A DNA stretch of 64,000 nucleotides from Eutypa lata (lineage: Eukaryota > Ascomycota > Sordariomycetes > Xylariales > Diatrypaceae), in the NCBI GenBank assembly GCA_022661535.1, contig JAKULF010000004.1, positions 372,001-436,000 on the forward strand, written 5' to 3'. Below the pieces are notes generated by a model. It saw only the letters and a program-made list of their open reading frames with translations. It was not told the DNA's origin and ran no database searches. The position numbers and the translations under genes were made by a program. Shown in pieces: positions 22,021 to 33,310 of the stretch (positions within the stretch are counted from its first letter, which is position 1; every line of letters starts with the position of its first letter).

Positions 22021-23646
22021 ATGACCATGCCTCCAACACTTCTCGATCTGCCTCCGGAATTGCTCGGCAATATCTGGGAGGAACTAACTCCAGTTGGATC
22101 CATCACCACTTCTGATTCCACTGGTAACCGTCCGCAAATTACTGCCAGCTTCTTGAGATCCCGAGGGGACCTCGCCAACCTTTGTCGAATTACGCCGCGA
22201 CTTACTGAAGTTGCGACGAAGTTCCTGTATCGGACTGTGCTCATTCAGAACCAAGATGAACTTCTTAATTTTCTCCGAACCTTGGCTACTGTCCCCGCAT
22301 TGCGCTCCTTGGTGCGTTGCTTCATCTGGGCTGGGTCGTTCTCATCGTCGTCGGATATTCTAGATGTAGAGTCGTACCAAAAAGCAAAGGCGATTTGGCA
22401 GAACACGGGGTGGCCCGCGACTGACGATGAGATACTCATTGCGGATTTGATGGGCCTCAATACTCCAGATACGCCCTTAGCTTCGTACATACTCGGAGCC
22501 GTTCTTGGTCTCATTCCGAGAGTCAAAACACTCTTTTTATGCGTCGGGAGGGGCTCGGGAGCCGAGGGGGGCCCAGAAGTTAACAAAGGAGCTCGCGAGA
22601 TCGTAACTATCCTAGAGCACGACTCTATATCGCTTCTACTCAACCCTAAGTTCCACACGTCAGATGCGAAAAAAGCCGCAGCTCAAACAGAGGCATATGG
22701 GTTCATATTCTCTTCTGGGGGCAATCGCTTCCTCCAAGAGGTCGAGACGCTAATTCTCGAACCGTATGACGACTCTTGGAGCAGTCCTCTTCTAGCCACC
22801 TTTATCATCAGACATTTCCTTGTGAATTCTCGATTCCTTCGACATGTCGAGATAAAGAAGGGTGCCTCATGGGTGGTATTAGGGGGTAAATACCCGCCAG
22901 TTGTCTCAAAAACTGTAACAGAGCTTCATTCTTTCGGAAACTCCTCCCCTAAACGTGATATATCGGCAATAGTGACGGCTTTTCCTAACCTCACAAAACT
23001 GTCATTTGAAACGAGTCACGGGCCTAGGCAGCCGACGTCTGCGGACGGAAGACCCTACCAATATACAAATTTGGCAGACGATTTAAATGAAGTTCAGCAT
23101 ACTCTCACAGTGCTATCTATAACTTCAGCTACCTGGACGTCGTGGCAGTGCATAACTATACCACCAATGTTATCAACAAATATGGACCAGTTGCTTCATC
23201 TCAAACATCTTAGGACGGAATGCATATGGCTCTTCGGAAGGAATAACCCTTCGCAGGTTCTTGAGTCCTCGTTCGTTCTCCCGCCTGCACTGGCTTCTTT
23301 CAGTCTAACCGACTACTGGGGTATTTGCGAGGATCTCCCCCCTTTTCCTCCTGACCCCCGTCCATTCTATCCGGACTTCGGACAAGGCTGTAGCCCTCTG
23401 GACTTCTTGGAGAAGGTCCTGACGAAACTTCACCATGCCTGTACAACGAATCGTACGGATCTTCGAGATATTGTCATTGCATCTCCCTATTTCTACAAAT
23501 ACGCAGGGACGATAACCCCAGATGACGGCAGCCTAGCACTCAGGGACCGCTTCCAAACCTTATTTGCCGAAATTGGTGTTTGCTTCTCAGTGACAGACCC
23601 CATAGATATGGGGAAGCAAGTGCAAGCTTCATGGGCTCGTGTATGA
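22021..23646 (+). CDS. F-box-like protein of the fungal expanded type
   Basis: A single open frame of 541 residues with ATG in a good context (CCACCATGA). A second in-frame ATG lies two codons on. The first 50 residues resemble a degenerate F-box (LLDLPPELLGNIWEEL, then LANLCRITPRLTEVATKFLYRTV), the module that links substrate adaptors to SCF ubiquitin ligases. The rest is a long helical/strand region with LTVLSITS, LLHLKHLRTE and LPPALASFSLTD patterns, typical of leucine-rich-like tails in the many lineage-specific fungal F-box proteins. No known substrate can be inferred. The gene is intronless and flanked by long gene-poor DNA on both sides. Substrate-adaptor function is a family-based guess. 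Confidence 0.8.
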   Translation: MTMPPTLLDLPPELLGNIWEELTPVGSITTSDSTGNRPQITASFLRSRGDLANLCRITPRLTEVATKFLYRTVLIQNQDELLNFLRTLATVPALRSLVRCFIWAGSFSSSSDILDVESYQKAKAIWQNTGWPATDDEILIADLMGLNTPDTPLASYILGAVLGLIPRVKTLFLCVGRGSGAEGGPEVNKGAREIVTILEHDSISLLLNPKFHTSDAKKAAAQTEAYGFIFSSGGNRFLQEVETLILEPYDDSWSSPLLATFIIRHFLVNSRFLRHVEIKKGASWVVLGGKYPPVVSKTVTELHSFGNSSPKRDISAIVTAFPNLTKLSFETSHGPRQPTSADGRPYQYTNLADDLNEVQHTLTVLSITSATWTSWQCITIPPMLSTNMDQLLHLKHLRTECIWLFGRNNPSQVLESSFVLPPALASFSLTDYWGICEDLPPFPPDPRPFYPDFGQGCSPLDFLEKVLTKLHHACTTNRTDLRDIVIASPYFYKYAGTITPDDGSLALRDRFQTLFAEIGVCFSVTDPIDMGKQVQASWARV

Positions 23647-25065
23647 CTGTGGAACATTCAACCGACGCTAGCGAATCTTGTGGCTCGGTACACAACTATG
23701 AGCATGAACTCGCACAGAGCCGAAAGAATAGCCGGTCACGATGTGTATTCCTCTCCTGTATGCTGAAGTCCGTTGATGAGATAGTATCACTTACTATAGA
23801 GGTGTCCCGAGTGTAATCATACTTCCAAAAGCGCTTCGTGCATAGTTAGGGTTAAGAGCGTACTTGAAGTTACCATCTTGTCTAAGTTGAGATGATGATA
23901 ATTGCTACATCTCTCAGCCGGTAGCAAGGGAACGTGAAATTTACTAGAAAAGGATGTGGATGAGTCAAGTACCCATGGAGCCCGATGATGTAGATGACCG
24001 TGTAGCTATCATATGTACGTATATACGTACGAGGTGGCGGGACAGGTTAGACATGCACAAGGAAAAAAAAAGAAGAGGATCGTGTACTCTTGTTATCCAG
24101 GAAGCTCCGTTACCACCATGGCTTATGTTTTCTATATGTCTAGCAGTCGAATCGACAGATACTCCACATTTCCTTGAATAATGACAAGTCTGATTCCGAA
24201 TATGAGTCTGAATCTACAAAATAGGACAAGAAATGAGGCAGACGTATGCCGTCTCTAACCCCAGCATCTCGCATTCCAGATGAATCAGATAAGGAGGAAT
24301 CTGTCCTGGCTTATCCGGAGGCATCCCCGAGCCTTTGTCGTCGACGTCATCCAAAACCACCCCAGCTTGATCGTGTGTTCGATCATCGGGGACGCCGGGT
24401 GCGTCTAATACGCCTACCTACGATCTCATCGACTAGCGAGCGAGGGTAATGGCCGGTCTACTTTTGTCGGAGACAGGTGGTTTGATGACCGACTCCTGCC
24501 GGCGAAACACGTCTTTCATGGAGTACATAGCATGCCCTCGTAGGGTGTCGACTGAAAAGAAAGACCTCTGTGACGGAGGCTCTATCGAATCCGAATACAC
24601 CCCGAGATCTTAGATAGCGTGTCGTGGTATCGGCTCAAAAGGGGTGACCGGTTGTACTGTACCAGGAGTGACACAGAATGCTCTTAAACAACAGCGTTCG
24701 TCGTTCTCTAACTAGTTGTTTTGCTTGGAGGCTTTTGCTGTTCCATGAATGAATGTGTCATTGTACTACCGGTTTAGCTCTACTTAATTAGTAACGTCAA
24801 CGATGAAGTAGATGAAGTAGGTGGGTATCAAGTCTCACCCACGAGCGGTCAGTAGTAGATTCAGGGGGGTTCTGGCTTGTCAGTTAACTATGTTCTGCGG
24901 TTCCTCTAGCTCGGCGAACTTCTTCGCCACCATCACAATCACCCTTTGCTGCGGCCCAGCAGCAGCTCGCTCATTGCTCATTGCCACGAGCTGATCCGAC
25001 CTGCTCTACGATCGTGTCCATTCGATTGATGAGCCTGCTACAGCATTTTAGCGTGACGTCCTGAT

Positions 25066-25305
25066 TTATACATAGCTAGCAGATAGTGCGGTACCTGGAA
25101 CGACTCGGTCTGCACTGCGACATGGATGTGCGCAATCGCCGCTTTGAACGAGTTTAGTTAGCTGCGAGGATGCGATGAACAGGTAGAACTCGGCGTTCTT
25201 TAACTGTGCTTCCAGGGTTCTGAACCACGATATCACTTTACACGTGATGTCGACGATTCTCACGATATATCCCACAGCTCCAAGGATGGACAACGGGCCC
25301 ATCAT
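25066..25305 (-). pseudogene. Orphan N-terminal module of a fungal STAND/NLR-like protein
   Basis: A 79-codon frame begins MMGPLSILGAVGYIVRIVD and continues with CKVISWFRTLEAQLKNAEF. That closely follows the usual beginning of fungal NLR-type proteins (M-x-PLSI-x-G-x-x-x-x-IV, then a helix). The similarity fades after about residue 53. A shifted frame then reads FKAAIAHIHVAVQTESFQ, which fits the same kind of protein, so a frameshift or an unseen splice is likely. No NTPase or repeat region follows within 2 kb. I read it as a truncated remnant; a short functional gene with introns cannot be excluded. Confidence 0.4.
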
Positions 25306-26636
25306 AACTGTTGTGTTCGGTACCCCTTTTTAAGCTGAGGTGGTGCAAATACTCGAGTGAGGAGTGGGAACTAATTACTGTTCGCACCGGATAGAGTCGG
25401 ATTATACCCCCCCCCCCCCTCAAGGCATGCCTTTTTGACGCTATTTCTCTCCAAGCAGATGCGGAATTATAAATTTCGCAATATATTCAGCTCCTACTCA
25501 ATGATATGGTACGTTCATTCTGCCAAATACAGGGCGTAGTTGGGTTACATAATCTCAGCTTGTACGTACGGGGGAAGAGAAAGTTCAGTAAGCGCTACGG
25601 CGCATCCGAAAAGCGTAGTCGAATAGTTATCTGAAATGTCCCATAGACACTTAACTGGAAGTTAGATTTAGGAGTCAACATGTAAGTATAGGTATCCTTA
25701 CATCTTATTCATCGGTTACTTCAGTCTATATCGAGCAACATCGCCGTTAGGCATGGACCAAAACCATATATACGTCAAGCATCAAAGACGACTTCTCACT
25801 TAGCATGAATCGCTCACAAGAATAGAAATAAAACAAGAAACTTGAGTATGCTAACTGTATATTTATTTGTATAAAAAGGAGTCGTAAAGTCATCATCAGA
25901 TCCCTAACCAACCAACCAACCAACCAGATCAAAAAAGAACCGCTTACTCGCAAGCCAGCCACACACACTCCCACGACATTCCAGCTAGTCAGATACACCG
26001 AAGAGACAGAACTTCGCTTCCCTTCAACGGTTTTCTTTCCACTCTGCCGCCACCAAATGTAGCAACTCTCATATAAAGTATAAAAAGCAAAACAAAAAAC
26101 CATATCGTTTCATTGTCGTAAAGAAACGAAGAAGAAACAAAAATAACAATAAATTGGATGTTGACAAGCCCTCCCGTACTCCCTCCCCATTACCACAAGC
26201 CATGATGGAATGATTTCACACTTTCTAAAAAAGATAGATGTTAAAATGAAGAAGGCGGCTTTTCACTCTCTCCTTGAAACAGCGTCTAAAAACAGTAGAG
26301 ATCAATCCTGAGGTAGCAAAGTCGGCGCCTGTGTATTGTCCCACTTGCTATTCCCCAGGACAAACAAGAGGGCAGTAAGAGGTGCGATGTCAAGTCAAAC
26401 AGGTCTATGAACCTCTCGTTGCATTTCCTCGTCTCTCCTTCCTCTTGCATGAAGAGCAGTCAATCAGACAGACAGCCAGTTCTATCATCCCCACAAGACA
26501 AGCAGGCAAGCAGCAGCAGCAAACTATTCTTTCTGCTTCTCAAGACGCCGCCGCAGGGAAGGGTTAAAAAGGGGAAAACAAACAAAGCTACGTAGCAGAA
26601 GCAACAGCAGCACAGATTTTCATTTATTCATTCATT

Positions 26637-26683
26637 CATGTTGAGTATGCATGTTGAGTATGCATGTTAAGTATGCATGCATG
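26637..26683. repeat. Three 13-bp repeats just 3' of the RS-like gene
   Basis: CATGTTGAGTATG occurs at 26637-26649 and 26650-26662, with CATGTTAAGTATG at 26663-26675 and then CATGCATG. The array ends 10 bases from the stop codon of the minus-strand gene, so it lies in its 3' untranslated region. Confidence 0.85.
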
Positions 26684-26692
26684 AAAAACTTT

Positions 26693-28802
26693 TTAGCGCA
26701 GATAACGCGCGCCCGGCCGGTCGTAGATGATCTCGCGCTCGACGATGCGCTCGTCATCGACCTTGTCCCAGCCGATGGAGCGGCGGGAGCCGCCCGTCGA
26801 GTGCGAGTGCCCGTGGTTGCTGACGCCCGCGTGCAGGTGGTGGTGGTGGCGGTCCCAGCTGTCGCGGTACTCGCGCTCCCACTCGACCTCGCGGGCGCGG
26901 CGGCGGCGGTCGCGCCGCCGGATCTCGTCGGATATGTTGACTAGTTCGACGACGTCCTCCTGTTTGGTGGGTGGGTGTGGTTAGCATTCTGTCTTCGGTT
27001 TCTTCTTCCGAAAAGAAGAAGAATAATAATGGAAAATTGGATATTGGATGGATGGCCAACGAGATAATATGACAAAATCAAATCGACAGGTGAAAATTAA
27101 ACTAAAAAAAAGGAAAGCCTGAAAAGAAATGAAAAGGAAACTTACATAACGCAGATACTCCATGACGTAAAAGAAATACTCCGTCTCCTCGTAATCGTAG
27201 CCGGACTGCTCGATAGCCTCGCGGACAACGAGGTCCTTCGTGATCTCGGTCCACATCTCGCGACTGGTCCTCTTGGGGGGCGGGGCCCTCGACGACTCGC
27301 GGATGGAGATGCGCTTGTCACGAATCTCCTCGATCTCGACGTCGCTGTCGCGCGACCGGCCCCGGTCGCGATCCTTGTTCGAGGAGTCGTAGATCTGGAC
27401 GCTGAGGCGGTCGCGGTCGCGGTCGGGCGCCTCGCTCACGGGGGTGCTGCTCATGGGCGGGCTGGTCAGGGGGGCGCCGCCGTCGCGCTCGGGGACGAAC
27501 TTGGACCGCCGCACGCCGTTGTACCGCTGCCAGGTGACCTCGGCGGAGCCGCCGCCGACGCCGTCCATGGAGACGCGCTCCGTGCCGGGCGGCACGTCGA
27601 CGATGCTCCAGTCGCGCGTGGCGCCGTTCCAGGCCTCGCCCATGCGGCCGCGGGCGTCGATCTTGCCCGTGATGTACTCGGCCTCGTCGTCCCAGTCCTC
27701 GCGGCGCCGGGCCTCGGAGTGCGCCCGCCGCCGCGTCGTCTCCGCCACCGCGATCCGGTCCCGGTCGTTGCTCCGGATCACCACGTGCTCGTCGTCGTAC
27801 GACGGCCGCGACTGCGGACGCGGGCGCGGTGCCGGCCGCGAGCTCGACCGCGTGTGCGTGTGCCGCACGTCGATGTCGGTTTCGCCCCGCGAGCGCCGGA
27901 TGTCGATGTCCGTCTCGCATTGGTCTCGGTCTCTAGTGGGGCGGGGCGTTCGGGGTGCGGGAGGAGGCGTAGGAGGCCTCGCTCGCTCGATACCTGATAG
28001 GTTTGTTAGCGAAGAAGTCCAATTAAATTGTTTTTTTATTAAAAAGATACAACGTATGGACAAATCGACAGGGACGAAAAAGAAAGGGAAAAAAGAGATA
28101 AAGAAAATAAGGCTTACCATGATCGATATCGCGGTAATGCGTGATAACTTCCCGTTCAATCGTGGGACCTTTGATAACTGGCGGTGCTGGGGGTGGCGGG
28201 GGTGGCGATGGGCTAGGGCTCGGCGAAGGAGCTCGCTCCCTCTCCATCAAGATGCGAATGCGTTCGCGGTCATGATCCGGGGTCGGGGACCTGGGTCTCC
28301 GGCGCTCGATGATGCGGGTGTCTACATCGACACGGACGTCGCGGTCCCGCTGCTGCTGCGGGGGCGGCGAGGGCGTGCGCTCTACGTATCTGGGGCGAAT
28401 GACGGCCGGTCTCGAGGCGGGACGCGGCGGCGGGCTGAGGCTACGACGGCGCTCGACGTACCGCTCCCGGATGATGGGCTGGGGGCTGGGGCTGCGTGGC
28501 TTGCGGCGGTCGACCGTCTCGACCTCCCTCTGGCGCAGCACCAGGGGCCCAGCCTCGGTCCGCTTGTTGTCCTCGCGGAGGAACGCGGGGACCCGATCCC
28601 GCTCCCGCTCGCCGCGGATGTGGATGTCGACGTCGTCTTCGTATTCTCGGACGGCCGTGGCGGGCCGTCGTATGGGGCTGCGGCGCTGCTCCTGCCGCCG
28701 CTCGTAGATGTCGATGTCATCGTGCTCTCGGTACGCCGGCCTCCTCGGGTGGAAGTCCCGGTCGTCTGCCAGGTCGCTGCGACTCGAGCGACCGTAAGAC
28801 AT
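26693..28802 (-). CDS. Conserved fungal Arg/Asp/Ser-rich protein, DUF8035-like C-terminus
   Basis: Exons 28118-28802, 27146-27993 and 26693-26959 (minus strand) give 599 residues, with introns of 124 and 186 nt that splice in phase. Residues 1-380 are low complexity: arginine/aspartate-rich stretches, RSPSP and PSPSPSPPPPP tracts, and repeated DIDI-type words, resembling RS-like splicing-associated proteins. A more ordered part includes WDDEAEYITGKIDARGR and WNGATRDWSIVDVPPGTERV. The C-terminal 150 residues contain WTEITKDLVVREAIEQ, YDYEETEYFFYVMEYL and, across the last intron, EDVVELVNISDEIRRR. From memory this matches the fungal DUF8035 family, but I could not confirm it. The function is unknown; the composition suggests a nuclear or condensate-forming protein. 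Coding DNA is very GC-rich compared with its flanks, which creates long antisense frames that are not genes. Confidence 0.82.
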
Positions 28803-31800
28803 GGTGAAAGAAGAGAGGTAGTATAAACGGTTTGACGACGATCTATGCCTTCAAAATGGTAATTTGTTGGTGGTTTATTGTGTAGTGGCACAGGAAAAAA
28901 AAGTCAATTGAGTTTCTGTGACCGCTTCACAAGCGACACCTTTCGCCTGGCTGATGGCGGGGTAAACGGAACGTGAGACAGATGATCGACGCCGCCTGTA
29001 TGATAGCGTGATCTGTGTCTACCTCGACTAAGTAAAAAGAAGCCCTTGCTGTTTGAGGGGAACTCTTTCGAATGATGCTCAGGAAGAATAAATCGCCACC
29101 TGAGCTACGTCAGGAAGCAGAGTATTGTATTGTAGTGATGCGGATGTTGTTATTAAGAGGAAGAAGAAGACAGCAATTACGGCAAAGGCGGGTAGATGTG
29201 TGTATGTGTATGGGTGTGTGAGTGACTTAAGGCAGAATTTAGATACAAAAGCGAAGAGGAGGATCAGGGGATTTCCTGGGCGGATTTTTTTTTCTTTACA
29301 CAGCGCAGGGTTTGATCCTGTTTATTGGGGACTAGGAATGGGAAAGTGATGAATCGGGTGCCAAACGAGCAGCAGCGACAAGAAGAAGTTCTTAGAGCTA
29401 GATCTTTCCCCTTCGATGGGTTCCAATTGGGGCGTGATCCCGTATTAAGCTAAGAGGAAACGTACGTCGTCATGTCACAGGAGCTGAGCTGATACTTGGA
29501 AAACTGAACTGGGGGGAAAGACGAGGTGGGGTGGGTTTGGTTGGGAGGGGGCCCATAATGTTCTAGTAATGTCCTCGATAACTACCTATGTATAGTTTAT
29601 CCCGTTACAATGAAGGTGGAGGGGTTGTCGGCTTATTAACTGGGTAGTTTGTTCAGCTACATCCAGTTATATATGTATATAGACAGACATGCATGCACAG
29701 CCGAGAATAAGAGGCCAAGTATCATAGCCGGCGGGCTGGCTGGCTGGATGCATAAAGGGTAAGGGTACTACGTACATATATTATGTAGGTAGAGCTATGC
29801 AGAAGGCATGATAATAAAATATTCAGCATCGATTTGAGGAGATGGCTCCACAGAGGTACACGAGAACGGTCTCGTCTTTCTACATATGTAGAAGAGAAGA
29901 TGACTATGTATATGCTATGACTACTTATGTGTTAACAACGAAAAGTCAGGTTGTCTCTGAAGCCTCCCTTTCAATAGTGATGGTGGCCGCGCGTGATGGA
30001 AAACATGTATCTCGTGAGATTGAGGGGCTTCCTCATGTGGGACGCTAAGTACCTACATAGTATAAACTAGGGCAAACTTGTGTGTGGGAGTAGGAGGAGG
30101 GATAGGGAGACTGGGAGAGAAGGCAACCGAATAGAAGAGGCGCAGTGGGTTCTCGAAAAGCTGACAGACAGACAGACAGACAGATACAGACAAGCCCATA
30201 GAAACTGCAGCGTGACTTTCTGGCCTGACTTTTATTTATTGACTCCGACATATCCATGTGTACCTACCTACATAAAATATGCGTATGCACTTACACCGAC
30301 GGGCGAATAACCGACAGCATCAAAACGAAAGAGGCTGTCTGTCGCCTTTTCCCGTCGGCTGTTGATGATATTTTGTTGCAGTATCTTGCACGTATGAGGG
30401 TATAATGGCATGAGGGTTACATAATACAGATGGTCTGCTGTACCTACATACATACCTAAATACCTACCTGCCTATATGCATAATACTGAAGACATATACG
30501 ATGTATCCGCTTCTCTGTCTGCTGTTTGCAGATACTTGCGGGGTGGACAGTTCAAGAGACTGCAAGTTTGTTTAATCGAATGCACGAACACTTGCTTCCC
30601 CGTATTCTGGTTGAGAAAGAAGGAAAGGGAGAAAGAAAAAAGGTATCCACCGCCGGTCTCTTTGCTTGTTTTTGCTTGGATGACGATGGATAACTATGAT
30701 GAAACCGATTTTGGACATGGAAGACGGTATTGGTACTTGAGGGAATCAATGGCAATGGGATGGATGACGGAAACCAGACGACGGATTTGGAGTCGACTGA
30801 CGCAATTGTGCAGGTGGGATGGAACTTCAAGTCTTCTTTTTTCTCCCCCAGCCTCCTTTCTTGGCCTAGATAATTAGTTGGATAGTATGTAGGCCGGCCT
30901 AGTTAATTGCAGTGGTGGTAGAATATTCTTGTGCTTTTTCTAGGTATATACAGGGCGCTAACGATAGCGTGTAGATGGGCTGGGCGACTAACCAGCTAAC
31001 TAAACTAACAGGGGTAAGATCCTGGCAGACGGCACAAAAAGCCAGAGGGAGCCAGAGCCTCTCTTGTTCTTTAACTAACTCGATTCTTGCATGAACTCCC
31101 ATCGAACTCCCATCGTCAATAATATTTCCTGTCTCCGGTTGGGCTTCTTCGTATATGTGTCCAGAATTCCTGGTTTTCCGTCTAGTACCTTGGGTATTAT
31201 AGGGTTGGGTAGAATTAATAGGGGGTGGGGTAGGATTCGGGCAGGATTAGACCTTTTCTTCCTAACGGCCTTACCTAACAACAACATTTGTTAAGAACAG
31301 TGGGCACAACGGCACAGATAACTACAGGGCACAAGTAGGATGGATGTATGTATGACAAACAACCAAGAATATGGAGTTGGTTGGTTTTCCTTTTTCCATA
31401 TCGATGTTTCATCGGATTCTTTTCATCGATCCTTAGGCATGGTGATTGATTGATGGAGAAAGATAGCTCAACTTAATTTCTACCCAATTTTGGCCACAAT
31501 GCATGCGGGATGAATTGGACAATTGCTGTCATGTTGGAGGTAGTCCCTTTAGCTTTGCGCCGTTCAAACGTTACGAAACGGACCGCCTCGGGATGCCCCG
31601 CGACCGACCGGGCTTCCCTCTTTGTTACCAGTAGGTTCGATCTGGAGCTTAATTTTTATGAACTGCATTTGTATAGAAGTGCAGCGAGTCATGTCTGGAT
31701 CTTAGAATGAGCATACATCTATCTATATCTCTCCATATGTCCCAGTTATATTGGTTTGGATACCTACATACATACCTAGCACAACATTCTCAAGGTTCTA

Positions 31801-33310
31801 TTCAACTTGCCCAGCGTCCCCGATTTCAATGCCGTCCACGTGGATTCGCAATCCGCCGCCTCCGGTTAGGTCGCCCGGTTTTGTAGTAGCAAGAGCTCTC
31901 TAATACTCGAAGGCAATGACAACTCAATTAAACATCATAAATTGATGGTAGCTGATTGTCAGTTAAAGTTATTGGATGTCTTCTTATTTTAACCAGAGGT
32001 TATGTCTGGTGGCTTGGAGGCTACACTAGAAATTACCGTTTCAATCATCGCTATGTCCACGTAAACTGGGCGTGAGCTACCGTCATTAGGTAGTTAGTGG
32101 CAAGCTTGGGTTAGGGCTGATGATAATAGTTGCCCGAGTTTAAATCATCTGATTGTCCAGCGTCTAACTAAGTTGTCAACTATAGACATACACTGGTATA
32201 TACCTACCGTACACGTACCTACGTATACAACGTAAGCGACTAGGCGAGGCTAGAACCAAAGACTAATGAGGCGCCAGTTCTCACCTGTATATATGGGTAT
32301 ATCTCTCCTTGTGATCAAGGAGTGAAGGACACATGGACATGCGACTGCGAACGTGTCTTTACATTGAATTATGCCGTATATAGTTTATATGTATTCTCTA
32401 GAGGTAACCGAACATCATTCATTCAGCCTCATCTATTGGTCGTTCCGTCATGATCTCACCTCCCTACTGTAAACTCGAAATTATCTCTTCACTCTAACTA
32501 GACTCCAATGAAGTCAAATATGTAATTACGTATGTCTTTATAATTTCCAATTAGCTCACGCCTTCCGTCATCAAATATGAGACGGGCTCGATAAGAACAG
32601 AAATGGGATGAAATAGAAATTAAAGCATTATAGTTTTTCCCAGGAGTTAACTAGATGTTCGATTTACTGTCCGTTGTAGCGGGATATAACCAATGTCAGT
32701 TCATACGAATGACAAGATACAAAGGATGGGTAAGGGATCTTACGATATAAACGATGTTATTGGATATATAATGAAATACGACGATGCTGTATTCAGGCCC
32801 TAACAGCTACACTCGACGAGAAGGCCCCCTATGCCCCTATGCACAAATGTCTCGAGTAGCTTGTGGTCTCCAGGTCTTACACTATATCAGGAAAAGTAGA
32901 AATGCATGCACACGACCCTTATACCGTTCCATTCCTTTCGTTCATATATCTATTCATGTATCAACCACATACATACGCAGCCATACCATGCTAAGGACTA
33001 GTAAGGAAGCCCGCCCGCCCGCCGCCTTTCCGACTGACAGATCTCCATCTGTCTAACATAATAGATGTATGAACCCTGACCCCTTTTCTATCCCCATATA
33101 TGCCAATCAATACAGAAGTAGGAAGCACAGCACCCTTACACTACAGCTCCTTGCACAACCCATCATGATACACTACTTTCTTTCCTTCGTTTTCTACCTT
33201 ACCTTACCATACCTAACTCAAACCAAAAGACACATTTAAATGAAAGAAAAAAAAAATGAAAAAAAAAATCAATGCTCATGATCATCCTAAGCCTGCGAAC
33301 ACCGGACTAC
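28803..33310. other. 4.5-kb gene-free region
   Basis: The longest gap in the window. I see no coding region with recognisable motifs and no RNA gene. It holds the promoter of the RS-like gene (left) and the 3' flank of EMC1 (right), a GACA microsatellite at about 30161-30185 and several TACCTA/TAGGTA words. Confidence 0.5.
30161..30190. repeat. GACA microsatellite
   Basis: About six GACA units in intergenic DNA. Confidence 0.85.

Larger units (their letters stand above)
23647..26692. other. 3-kb gap with an orphan STAND-type N-terminus
   Basis: No intact gene. The fragment at 25066-25305 has its own entry. A run of 13 C is at 25407-25419. Short frames at 23954-24449 have no motif. The right end holds the 3' region of the next gene. 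Confidence 0.5.

Noticed and set aside
27444..28826. Plus-strand frame of 460 codons
   Set aside because: Long only because the opposite strand is GC-rich and low complexity; it crosses both exons and an intron of the minus-strand gene and has no domain.
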